From assembly GCA_021835845.1 (NCBI GenBank), contig JAKBJU010000004.1, forward strand, positions 1-64,000: a DNA stretch of 64,000 nt, read 5' to 3'. The number at the start of each line of letters is the position of its first letter. The stretch's first letter is position 1. This stretch comes from Pseudomonadota bacterium. Lineage in GTDB: Bacteria > Pseudomonadota > Gammaproteobacteria > Burkholderiales > JABEVD01. The notes beneath the pieces are model-generated. The model was not told where the DNA came from. It was given only the letters and a program-made list of their open reading frames with translations, and did no database searches. This document shows positions 57,182 through 64,000 of the stretch, piece after piece. Made by a program: the position numbers and the translations under genes.

Positions 57182-58279
57182 ATGTCCGATGCTATCGATG
57201 TTTCGGCTGGACTTGCGCCTTTGCCGGTGGACTGGTACTGCAGCCGGGAAGTGGCCGACCTGGAGAAGCGTCTGATTTTCGACAGCGGTCCGGGCTATGT
57301 CGGGCACGAACTGATGGTGCCGAACATCGGCGACTTCCATACCCTCGACTGGATGGACAACGCCAGGCTTCTGCTCAGAAACGAGAAAGGCGTGGAGCTT
57401 CTGAGCAACATCTGCCGCCATCGCCAGGCGACCATGCTCGAAGGCAGGGGAAACGCCAGGAACATCGTCTGTCCGCTCCATCGCTGGACTTACGACCTGG
57501 AAGGCAAGCTCATCGGGGCGCCCCATTTTCCGGAAAACCCCTGCCTCGACCTCGGCAAGACGCCGCTTTCGAACTGGAACGGCCTGCTGTTCTCGGGAAA
57601 GCGCGACGTCAGGCGGGATCTGGCCAGTTTTTCCTGCTTCAAGGACATCGACTTCTCGAACCATGTCTTCGACAGGGTTCAGATCGACGAATACGACTGC
57701 AACTGGAAAACCTTCATCGAGGTCTACCTTGAGGATTACCATGTCGCCCCCTGCCATCCCGGCCTCGACAGCTTCGTCGACTGCGACGCGCTGACCTGGG
57801 AATTCGGCGACTGGTACAGCGTCCAGGTGGTCGGCGCAAGATACGCGAAAGTGAGAGCCGGCAGCTCCGTCTACCGGAACTGGCAGGAACTCCTGCTGAA
57901 ATACGATCATGGCAGGGAGTTTCCGCGCGGCGCAATCTGGGTCGTGTATTACCCCAACATCATGATCGAATGGTATCCCCATGTCCTCGTGATCAGCACC
58001 GTCGTGCCGCGAGGCCCCGACCATTGCACGAACATCGTGGAATTCTACTATCCTGAAGATATCGCGCTTTTTGAGCGGGATCTCGTCGAAGCAGAGAAAG
58101 CGGCCTACCAGGAAACGGCGGTGGAGGATGCCGTCATCTGCAGGAAAATGACCGAAGGCCGCAAGGCGCTTTACCATGCAGAAAGCACGGAATCCGGCCC
58201 CTACCAATCCCCGATGGAAGACGGCATGAAGCATTTTCATGACTTCCTGATCCGGGAAATTTCACCGTATCTGGAATGA
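57182..58279 (+). CDS. Rieske-type ring-hydroxylating oxygenase, alpha subunit
   Basis: 365 residues. The Rieske 2Fe-2S site is C78-x-H80 with C97-x2-H100 in CRHRQ...NIVCPLHRW. The catalytic domain has NWKTFIEVYLEDYHVAPCHPG, whose H187 and H192 with a later aspartate would bind mononuclear iron. It therefore looks like an active oxygenase alpha subunit, but no reductase, ferredoxin or beta subunit lies beside it and the substrate is unknown. It is divergent from xseB; the mscS-type gene follows after 13 bases. Confidence 0.88.
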   Translation: MSDAIDVSAGLAPLPVDWYCSREVADLEKRLIFDSGPGYVGHELMVPNIGDFHTLDWMDNARLLLRNEKGVELLSNICRHRQATMLEGRGNARNIVCPLHRWTYDLEGKLIGAPHFPENPCLDLGKTPLSNWNGLLFSGKRDVRRDLASFSCFKDIDFSNHVFDRVQIDEYDCNWKTFIEVYLEDYHVAPCHPGLDSFVDCDALTWEFGDWYSVQVVGARYAKVRAGSSVYRNWQELLLKYDHGREFPRGAIWVVYYPNIMIEWYPHVLVISTVVPRGPDHCTNIVEFYYPEDIALFERDLVEAEKAAYQETAVEDAVICRKMTEGRKALYHAESTESGPYQSPMEDGMKHFHDFLIREISPYLE

Positions 58280-58292
58280 CGCCCAGGGTACC

Positions 58293-59534
58293 GTGGATAA
58301 TCTAGCACAGCTTCTCTCGGGGCGCCCGGAATCCGTGCTGCAGGCGTCCGTCATCGCCATTTGCCTCCTCGCGGCCTGGATTTCCTCTCGCCTCGCCTCG
58401 CCCAAAATCAACTCGGAAGATGCGAGAAGACTCGTCTTCCCGCTCTCGGCTCTCGCCTTCGCGCTGATCGGCAAGGCCGTACTCAAGTACCCCCATCACG
58501 CAACAAACCTGCTCGACATCGCCACGCAGATGCTGATTGCGCTCGCCGTCATTCGCGTTCTGGTTTACATGCTGCAGACGATTTTCACCCAGAAAGCGTG
58601 GATTCAGTCCATGGAAAGAGCCATCGCATGGCTGATCTGGATCGTTCTCGCGCTGCACATATCCGGCCTGTCCCAGGACATCGTCGAATCCCTGGACGAA
58701 ATCAGCTTCAGCTTCGGCAAGCAACGCATTTCGGTCCTCCTCGTCATGCAGGCGCTGGTCGTTGTCGCGACGAGCTTCCTGGTTTCGCTCTGGGCAAGCC
58801 GCGCCATCGAAAAGCGGATCATGGGAGCCGATCTCATGGACATGAACCTCAGGGTCATGCTTTCCAAGGTTACCCGAACGCTTTTCATCGTGATCGCCGC
58901 CATCGCCTCCCTTTCCGCCGCCGGGATCGACATGACTGCGCTTTCGATGTTCGGGGGAGCGCTTGGCGTCGGCCTCGGCCTCGGCCTGCAGAAAATCGCG
59001 AGCAATTACGTGAGCGGATTCATCATCCTGCTGGACCGATCCATCCACATCAACGACGTCGTCAGCATCGAGGACAAAATGGGGGTGCTCACCAAGCTCA
59101 CCACAAGATATGTCGTCCTGAAAAGTCCCAACGGCAGCGAGGCATTGATCCCGAACGACACCCTGATCACCTCGACCGTGGTCAACCATACCTATACTGA
59201 CAGGAAGGTATGGCTCTCGGTCACGGTCCAGGTCGGCTATTCAAGCGACCTCGAGCTTGCCATGAAAATCATGGCGGACGCGGCGAAGCATCATAAGCGC
59301 ACACTCAAGGATCCCGAACCTCGCGTGTATCTCAAGGACTTTGCCGACAGCGGCATCGACCTCGAGCTCGGATTCTGGATCGCCGATCTCGAAGAAGGCC
59401 GGCTGGGGCTGTGCTCGGACATCAACCTCGAAATCTGGCGCGAATTCAAGAAAAACGGCATCGAAATACCCTTCCCGCAAAGGGAAGTGCGGCTGCTCGG
59501 GCCGCAGCAGACTCTTCCTTCGGATACCGATTGA
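58293..59534 (+). CDS. MscS-family mechanosensitive ion channel
   Basis: 413 residues from a GTG. About five membrane helices, then the pore-lining segment (MTALSMFGGALGVGLGLGLQKIASNYVSGFIILLDRSI), the beta domain with VVLKSPNGSEALIPNDTLI and a C-terminal alpha/beta cytoplasmic domain (SVTVQVGYSSDLELAMKIM...). It releases solutes on hypo-osmotic shock. It follows the Rieske gene closely and may be co-transcribed. Confidence 0.9.
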   Translation: MDNLAQLLSGRPESVLQASVIAICLLAAWISSRLASPKINSEDARRLVFPLSALAFALIGKAVLKYPHHATNLLDIATQMLIALAVIRVLVYMLQTIFTQKAWIQSMERAIAWLIWIVLALHISGLSQDIVESLDEISFSFGKQRISVLLVMQALVVVATSFLVSLWASRAIEKRIMGADLMDMNLRVMLSKVTRTLFIVIAAIASLSAAGIDMTALSMFGGALGVGLGLGLQKIASNYVSGFIILLDRSIHINDVVSIEDKMGVLTKLTTRYVVLKSPNGSEALIPNDTLITSTVVNHTYTDRKVWLSVTVQVGYSSDLELAMKIMADAAKHHKRTLKDPEPRVYLKDFADSGIDLELGFWIADLEEGRLGLCSDINLEIWREFKKNGIEIPFPQREVRLLGPQQTLPSDTD

Positions 59535-59575
59535 CTCAATAATCCATTTTTCCAGAAATATTCAACGGAGCACCC

Positions 59576-61744
59576 ATGGACGAACAGTTGCGCAAGAATG
59601 CGCTCGAATATCACCGCTTGCCGCAGCCCGGAAAGATAGCCGTCGTCCCGTCCAAGGGACTCACCAACCAGAGCGACCTGGGCCTTGCCTACACGCCGGG
59701 AGTTGCCGCGGTATGCGAAGCCATTGCAGAAAACCCCGAAGAAGCATTCAACCTGACGGCAAGAGGAAACCTCGTCGCGGTCATCACCAACGGGACGGCA
59801 GTGCTGGGCCTTGGCGCAATCGGGCCGCTCGCGGCAAAACCCGTCATGGAAGGCAAGGGTATCCTGTTCAAGAAATTCGCCGGAATCGACGTATTCGACC
59901 TCGAAATCGACGAGCGCAATCCGGACAAGCTGGTCGAAATCATCGCCAGCCTGGAACCGACCTTCGGCGGGATCAATCTCGAAGACATCAAGGCGCCGGA
60001 ATGCTTCGAGATCGAAAGGAAATTGCGAGAAAGGATGAAAATCCCCGTCTTTCACGATGACCAGCACGGCACTGCGATCATCGTCGGGGCCGCCGTCATC
60101 AACGGGCTCAAGGTGGTGGGCAAGGATATCGCCGATGTGAAGCTCGTCGTCTCCGGGGCGGGCGCTGCCGCGCTCGCCTGCCTCGACATGCTGGTGAGCC
60201 TTGGCCTTGCCATGGAAAACATCGTTGTCACCGACATCAAGGGCGTGGTCTACGAAGGCCGGATCGAGGAGATGGATCCCAACAAGGCGCGCTATGCGAA
60301 ACAGACCGATGCCAGAAGCTTGAGCGAAGTGATTGGCGGCGCGGACATTTTTCTCGGTCTTTCCGCAGGAGGCGTGCTGAAGCCTGAAATGGTCGAAAAA
60401 ATGGCGGAAAACCCCCTCATTCTGGCGCTCGCCAACCCCGAACCCGAGATCCATCCCGCAATTGCCAAACAGGCGAGGCCCGATGTCGTGATCGCAACCG
60501 GCCGCTCCGACTATCCCAACCAGGTCAACAACGCGCTCTGCTTTCCCTTCATCTTCAGGGGGGCTCTCGACGTTGGCGCGACGTCCATCGACGAGGCGAT
60601 GAAAAAGGCAGCGGTTTACGCCATTGCCGAACTCGCCCACGCCGAACATTCGGATGCTGCCGCGATGGCCTATGGGGGAAAACTGCCGGCTTTCGGCAGG
60701 GACTATCTGATTCCGAAGCCGTTCGACCCGAGACTGGTCATGAGAATCGCGCCCGCAGTAGCCAAGGCAGCCATGGAAAGCGGTATCGCCACAAGGCCGA
60801 TTCGCGATTTCGAAGCCTACAGGGAACACCTGTCGCGCTTCATTTACCAGTCGGCGCTGGTCATGAAACCCGTGTTCGCCGCAGCCAAATCCGGCAAGAA
60901 GCGGGTGATTTATGCCGAAGGAGAGGACGACCGCGTTTTGCGGGCCGTCCAGACCGTCGTCGACGAAGAACTCGCAAGGCCGGTCCTTGCAGGCCGACCT
61001 GAAGTCATCGAAGCGGCAATTGCGCGTCTGGGGCTGCGCATCCGGGCCAATGCCGATTTTGAAGTCACGCTTCCCGGGCAGGACGCAACGGGACATGCGG
61101 CCCACCTGCTGAACGAAGGCAGCGTGGATGCGATGCTCTGCGGCCTACACGGAGACTATTCACGGCACCTTGACCGCATCAGACTGCTGATCGGACTGAA
61201 GCCCGGGGCGCACACATTCGCCGCCATGAACCTGCTCCTGCTCGACAACGGCAACCTTTTCGTTTGCGACACTTACGTGAACCCTGATCCGGACGTGCAG
61301 CAGATCGCCGAAATGACCCTGCTTGCCGCAGATCAGGTCAGGCACTTCGGCATGACGCCCAAAGTCGCACTGCTTTCCCACTCGAATTTCGGCAGCGCCA
61401 ACACCCCCTCGTCGGGAAAAATGCGCCAGGCGCTGGCCCTGGTGAGGAAAATCGCCCCGGACCTCGAAATCGAAGGGGAAATGCATTCCGACGCTGCGCT
61501 TTCGGAAGAAATCAGGCACCAGCATTTCAAAACCTCGAAACTCCATGGCGAGGCAAATTTGCTGATCATGCCCAATCTCGACGCGGCAAACATCGCCTTC
61601 AACCTGCTCAAGATGGAGGCAGGCGGCGGGATCACGGTAGGTCCGATCCTGCTGGGCTGCGCAAAACCTGCCCATATCCTGACCCCTACCGCAACCGTGC
61701 GCAGGATCGTCAACATGACGGCTGTCGCCGCCGGCAGCGTATAG
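59576..61744 (+). CDS. maeB: NADP-dependent malic enzyme fused to phosphotransacetylase-like domain
   Basis: 722 residues. The N-terminal half (about 1-425) is malic enzyme with [44 protein letters not shown] and the dinucleotide site [15 protein letters not shown]. The second half (about 430-722) resembles phosphotransacetylase ([21 protein letters not shown], then [17 protein letters not shown] at the end), which in MaeB is regulatory rather than catalytic. Oxidative decarboxylation of malate to pyruvate yields NADPH. CGGAGCA is the ribosome site. Confidence 0.95.
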   Translation: MDEQLRKNALEYHRLPQPGKIAVVPSKGLTNQSDLGLAYTPGVAAVCEAIAENPEEAFNLTARGNLVAVITNGTAVLGLGAIGPLAAKPVMEGKGILFKKFAGIDVFDLEIDERNPDKLVEIIASLEPTFGGINLEDIKAPECFEIERKLRERMKIPVFHDDQHGTAIIVGAAVINGLKVVGKDIADVKLVVSGAGAAALACLDMLVSLGLAMENIVVTDIKGVVYEGRIEEMDPNKARYAKQTDARSLSEVIGGADIFLGLSAGGVLKPEMVEKMAENPLILALANPEPEIHPAIAKQARPDVVIATGRSDYPNQVNNALCFPFIFRGALDVGATSIDEAMKKAAVYAIAELAHAEHSDAAAMAYGGKLPAFGRDYLIPKPFDPRLVMRIAPAVAKAAMESGIATRPIRDFEAYREHLSRFIYQSALVMKPVFAAAKSGKKRVIYAEGEDDRVLRAVQTVVDEELARPVLAGRPEVIEAAIARLGLRIRANADFEVTLPGQDATGHAAHLLNEGSVDAMLCGLHGDYSRHLDRIRLLIGLKPGAHTFAAMNLLLLDNGNLFVCDTYVNPDPDVQQIAEMTLLAADQVRHFGMTPKVALLSHSNFGSANTPSSGKMRQALALVRKIAPDLEIEGEMHSDAALSEEIRHQHFKTSKLHGEANLLIMPNLDAANIAFNLLKMEAGGGITVGPILLGCAKPAHILTPTATVRRIVNMTAVAAGSV

Positions 61745-61790
61745 ATCGAACCCTTTTTACGGTAGAATGGATTTTCGAAAGGAGTATGCC

Positions 61791-62045
61791 ATGACGCATG
61801 TCTTGCATGAACAGGAGATTTCAATGCTGCGCGCGGAAATCGAAATGCTGATGAACGAACGGCGCAGCCTCCTCAGAGTCGCAGGTTCGGCTGCCGTCTT
61901 CGTCGCCAACCTCGACACGAAAAAACTGCCCCCGGACATGTACGAGTCCGCAGAGATGCTGTCCAAATGCCTCAATGACATGAGCGAAGACACGCTCCGG
62001 GAGGCTCTCGAAGGCGTGAAGGCCGAGCCGGTGGAAAGCGAGTAA
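61791..62045 (+). CDS. Small helical protein of unknown function
   Basis: 84 residues from MTHVLHEQEISMLRAEIEMLM; AAAGGAG lies 6 bases upstream, so this ATG is preferred over 61767. It is mostly helical with a heptad-like N-terminus and an acidic tail (EGVKAEPVESE), and no motif I recognise. TAGAAT (61763-61768) precedes it. The stop is directly followed by the CobD/CbiB-like gene, so the two are probably one transcript. Confidence 0.65.
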   Translation: MTHVLHEQEISMLRAEIEMLMNERRSLLRVAGSAAVFVANLDTKKLPPDMYESAEMLSKCLNDMSEDTLREALEGVKAEPVESE

Positions 62046-62957
62046 ATGACGTTTTTCTCGCTGATCGTGGCGCTTTTGCTGGAACAGGTGAGGCCTTTCA
62101 ACGGAAAGACGCTGGCTTTCATGCTGGGCTATTTCGACTGGCTCAGAAAGCATTTCACAACGGGGGAAGCCCGCCACGGCGTCCTTGCCTGGATGACTGC
62201 AGCGATCCCGCTGACTCTCGCAGTCGGGGCCGCGTCCCTGCTGCTCCACAAGCTCAGCCCAACCCTCGGCTGGGTCTGGAATGTGTTCGTGCTGTACTTG
62301 ACCATGGGATTCAGGCAATTCAGCCATGCTTACACCGCAATCGACAAGGCCTTGAAGAGCGGCGACCTGCAAAAGGCCAGGGAATTGCTCGGCGCATGGC
62401 AAGGCGCTTCGGCTGCAGAATTCAACGCCGAGGAAATTTCGCGGGTTTCGATCGAACTGGGCCTGGTCTATTCTCATGTCTATGTTTTCGGGGTGATATT
62501 TTTCTACGCCCTGCTGGGTCCGATGGGCGCAGTGCTTTACCGCCTGTCGACAGCCCTCAATGATGAATGGAACCGCTATCCCGAAGAGGCCGGGGAACTG
62601 GGGAAATTTGCGGCCCAGGCTTTCGAGATCATCGACTGGATCCCCGCTCGCCTCACGGCATTGAGCTTCGCAATCGTGGGCGATTTCGAGGACGCGCTTT
62701 ACTGCTGGAGAACGCAGGCCGCTTCCTGGCGCCCGGCCGCGCACGGCATACTGCTTTCCAGCGGCGCAGGAGCCCTTGGCGTAAGGCTTGGCGAGGCATT
62801 GCCAGAAAACGGCCTGCAGCAATTCAGGCCGCTCATGGGCATGGGGGACGAGGCAGACAGCGCCTACATGCAAAGCGCTGTCGGACTCATCTGGAGAAGC
62901 CTGCTGCTCTGGCTGCTTTTGATCCTGCTGCTCACCATCGCCAACCTGATCGGCTGA
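62046..62957 (+). CDS. CobD/CbiB-like membrane protein
   Basis: 303 residues beginning MTFFSLIVALLLEQVRPFNGKTLAFM. It has four to five membrane helices, a SGDLQKARELLGAWQ segment, an RVSIELGLVYSHVYVFGVIFFYALLGPMGAVLYRL block and WIPARLTALSFAIVGDFEDALYCW, all matching the CobD/CbiB and AmpE-like family pattern. True CobD makes adenosylcobinamide; family members outside cobalamin operons have unknown jobs and no cobalamin genes are adjacent here. Starts one base after the previous stop codon. Confidence 0.75.
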   Translation: MTFFSLIVALLLEQVRPFNGKTLAFMLGYFDWLRKHFTTGEARHGVLAWMTAAIPLTLAVGAASLLLHKLSPTLGWVWNVFVLYLTMGFRQFSHAYTAIDKALKSGDLQKARELLGAWQGASAAEFNAEEISRVSIELGLVYSHVYVFGVIFFYALLGPMGAVLYRLSTALNDEWNRYPEEAGELGKFAAQAFEIIDWIPARLTALSFAIVGDFEDALYCWRTQAASWRPAAHGILLSSGAGALGVRLGEALPENGLQQFRPLMGMGDEADSAYMQSAVGLIWRSLLLWLLLILLLTIANLIG

Positions 62958-62961
62958 AGAC

Positions 62962-64000
62962 ATGATTGACTCAATGCGCCTGATCGGATCCGGTTGCAGC
63001 CTTGCGGATTTTGCCGTTCGGCTCGATTCGCAAGGCATCATTCGCGACGTCGATTCCGCATCCTTTCTCGACGATTCGCGCTCCCTGATTGGGGAGCCCT
63101 TCTCCAGCCTGACCCATCCGGAAGACGCGAACAGGATCGAGAAAGCGATGGAATCGGCCTTGTTCCTCGCGCAAAAGCAGTCTTTCGTCTGCCGCCTGCT
63201 GAAAAAGGGCGCCCCGGTGTGGGTGGATTGCCACCTGGCTCAACTGCCTGATCTTTCGCCCCCGGAATTCGTTCTGATCGCGTTCGATGTTTCGCACTGG
63301 CAGGAAGATCAAAGCAGGATTTCCCATCTCGCCACCCATGATCCGCTGACCGATCTTCCCAACCGGCTCCTCCTCAATGACCGCATCAAGGTGGGCATCT
63401 CCGCCGTGCAAAGGCGGCAGCAGCCCGGGCTGGCGCTGCAGCTTCTCGATCTCGACAGCTTCAAGAAAATCAACGATTCGCTGGATCATGCAGGAGGAGA
63501 CGAACTGATCCAGGCGGTTGCAGAAAGACTGAAAACACTAGTCAGGGAAACCGACACCCTGGCAAGAATCGGCGGCGACGAATTCGCATTCATCCTGAAC
63601 GGCATCAGCCAGGAAAAGGAAGCCGAGATCGTCGTGAAAAAAGTATTGACCGCGATGCAGCGCCCTTTCCGCATCCAGAACAAAGACATTTACATCAGCG
63701 CGAGCATAGGCGCCGCGATTCACCCCGACCATGGCCATGACCCCGTTTCGCTTTTCAAGCATGCCGAAATGGCCATGTACAGCGCAAAAAACCTCGGCGG
63801 GAACTGCTGGCGGCTCTACGACAAAACCGTCAATCCGGAAACCAGCGATGTTTCGCTGGAATCGGCGATGCACGAAGGCATCCGCAACGGCGAGTTCCTG
63901 CTCCACTATCAGCCCATATTCTGCGCCGCTTCCGGCAAGCTGAAAGGTGCGGAAACCCTGATGCGATGGGAAAATCCGGAAAGAGGAACGATTTCCCCCG
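62962..64000 (+). CDS. GGDEF/EAL c-di-GMP protein with PAS-like sensor (3' end outside window)
   Basis: The ATG at 62962 lies 4 bases after the CobD/CbiB-like stop. The frame stays open to the window end (346 codons seen). A PAS-like region covers about 1-115 (VRLDSQGIIRDVDSA, EDANRIEKAMESA). GGDEF is intact at residues 204-208 in LARIGGDEFAFIL, with RETD eight residues upstream fitting the inhibitory RxxD site. An EAL domain begins at LLHYQPIFCAASGKLKGAETLMRW and continues beyond the window. Activity of the EAL part cannot be judged. Confidence 0.88.
   Translation, partial: MIDSMRLIGSGCSLADFAVRLDSQGIIRDVDSASFLDDSRSLIGEPFSSLTHPEDANRIEKAMESALFLAQKQSFVCRLLKKGAPVWVDCHLAQLPDLSPPEFVLIAFDVSHWQEDQSRISHLATHDPLTDLPNRLLLNDRIKVGISAVQRRQQPGLALQLLDLDSFKKINDSLDHAGGDELIQAVAERLKTLVRETDTLARIGGDEFAFILNGISQEKEAEIVVKKVLTAMQRPFRIQNKDIYISASIGAAIHPDHGHDPVSLFKHAEMAMYSAKNLGGNCWRLYDKTVNPETSDVSLESAMHEGIRNGEFLLHYQPIFCAASGKLKGAETLMRWENPERGTISP

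Noticed and set aside
1-64000. CRISPR arrays, tRNA or rRNA genes, integrase or phage modules
   Set aside because: No regularly spaced repeats, no cloverleaf-like or rRNA-like stretches in the short intergenic gaps, and no integrase or phage structural genes were seen by reading; tRNAscan-SE and a repeat finder would be decisive.

Overview
The window reads as chromosomal, GC-rich DNA from a motile Gram-negative proteobacterium, most likely a betaproteobacterium. Pointers are an EF-P with an arginine at the modification site next to its rhamnosyltransferase gene earP, a flhB-flhA-flhF-flhG-fliA-motC-motD flagellar block, an xseB-ispA-dxs-folE2-lplT block, and a hoxFUYHW NAD-linked [NiFe] hydrogenase. 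Genus-level placement is not possible from the sequence alone. No rRNA, tRNA, CRISPR array, phage or plasmid module was seen.

Layout. 1-2.4 kb: a GGDEF/EAL c-di-GMP enzyme (its 5' end may lie outside the window) and a convergent DUF2513-like gene, separated by a long inverted repeat. 2.7-8.4 kb (+): an RND efflux operon in the order permease-adaptor-outer-membrane factor. 8.4-17.6 kb (-): a DUF4156 lipoprotein and an mdtABC-like system with two RND permeases and its own outer-membrane factor. 17.6-20.1 kb (-): a histidine phosphatase overlapping a TPR/ATP-grasp fusion protein. 20.3-27.7 kb (-): flagellar export, placement, sigma factor and stator genes. 27.8-31.1 kb: queG, divergent from tsaE-amiB-parA-like. 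31.1-41.3 kb (-): a one-directional array hoxFUYHW, pntAA-pntAB-pntB, a conserved unknown gene, earP and efp. 41.6-47.3 kb (+): two small unknown membrane proteins, a methyltransferase, hisC, and an RND permease with no adaptor followed by a 65-residue membrane protein. 47.4-53 kb: htpG (with a clear heat-shock promoter), a Kef-type antiporter, an HD-GYP protein and lplT. 53.2-57.1 kb (-): folE2, dxs, ispA, xseB. 57.2-64 kb (+): a Rieske oxygenase, a MscS channel, malic enzyme/phosphotransacetylase, two less-known genes and a second GGDEF/EAL protein cut by the window end.

How the genes fit together. The hox-pnt array suggests hydrogen-derived NADH being converted to NADPH. EarP and EF-P form a modification pair. 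Three c-di-GMP proteins (two GGDEF/EAL, one HD-GYP) sit in a genome with a flagellum.

The most unusual signal is a non-autonomous, MITE-like element. Two copies of exactly 309 bp (31147-31455 and 51727-52035, opposite orientations) have about 20-bp terminal inverted repeats flanked by TA, and a third copy is reduced to one end (20185-20229). One full copy sits so tightly between parA-like and efp that its ends supply the stop codons of both genes. Other points worth attention are the TPR/ATP-grasp-phosphatase pair, an FNR-like site between hoxF and the small membrane genes, and a recurring CTAGAAT element upstream of several starts.
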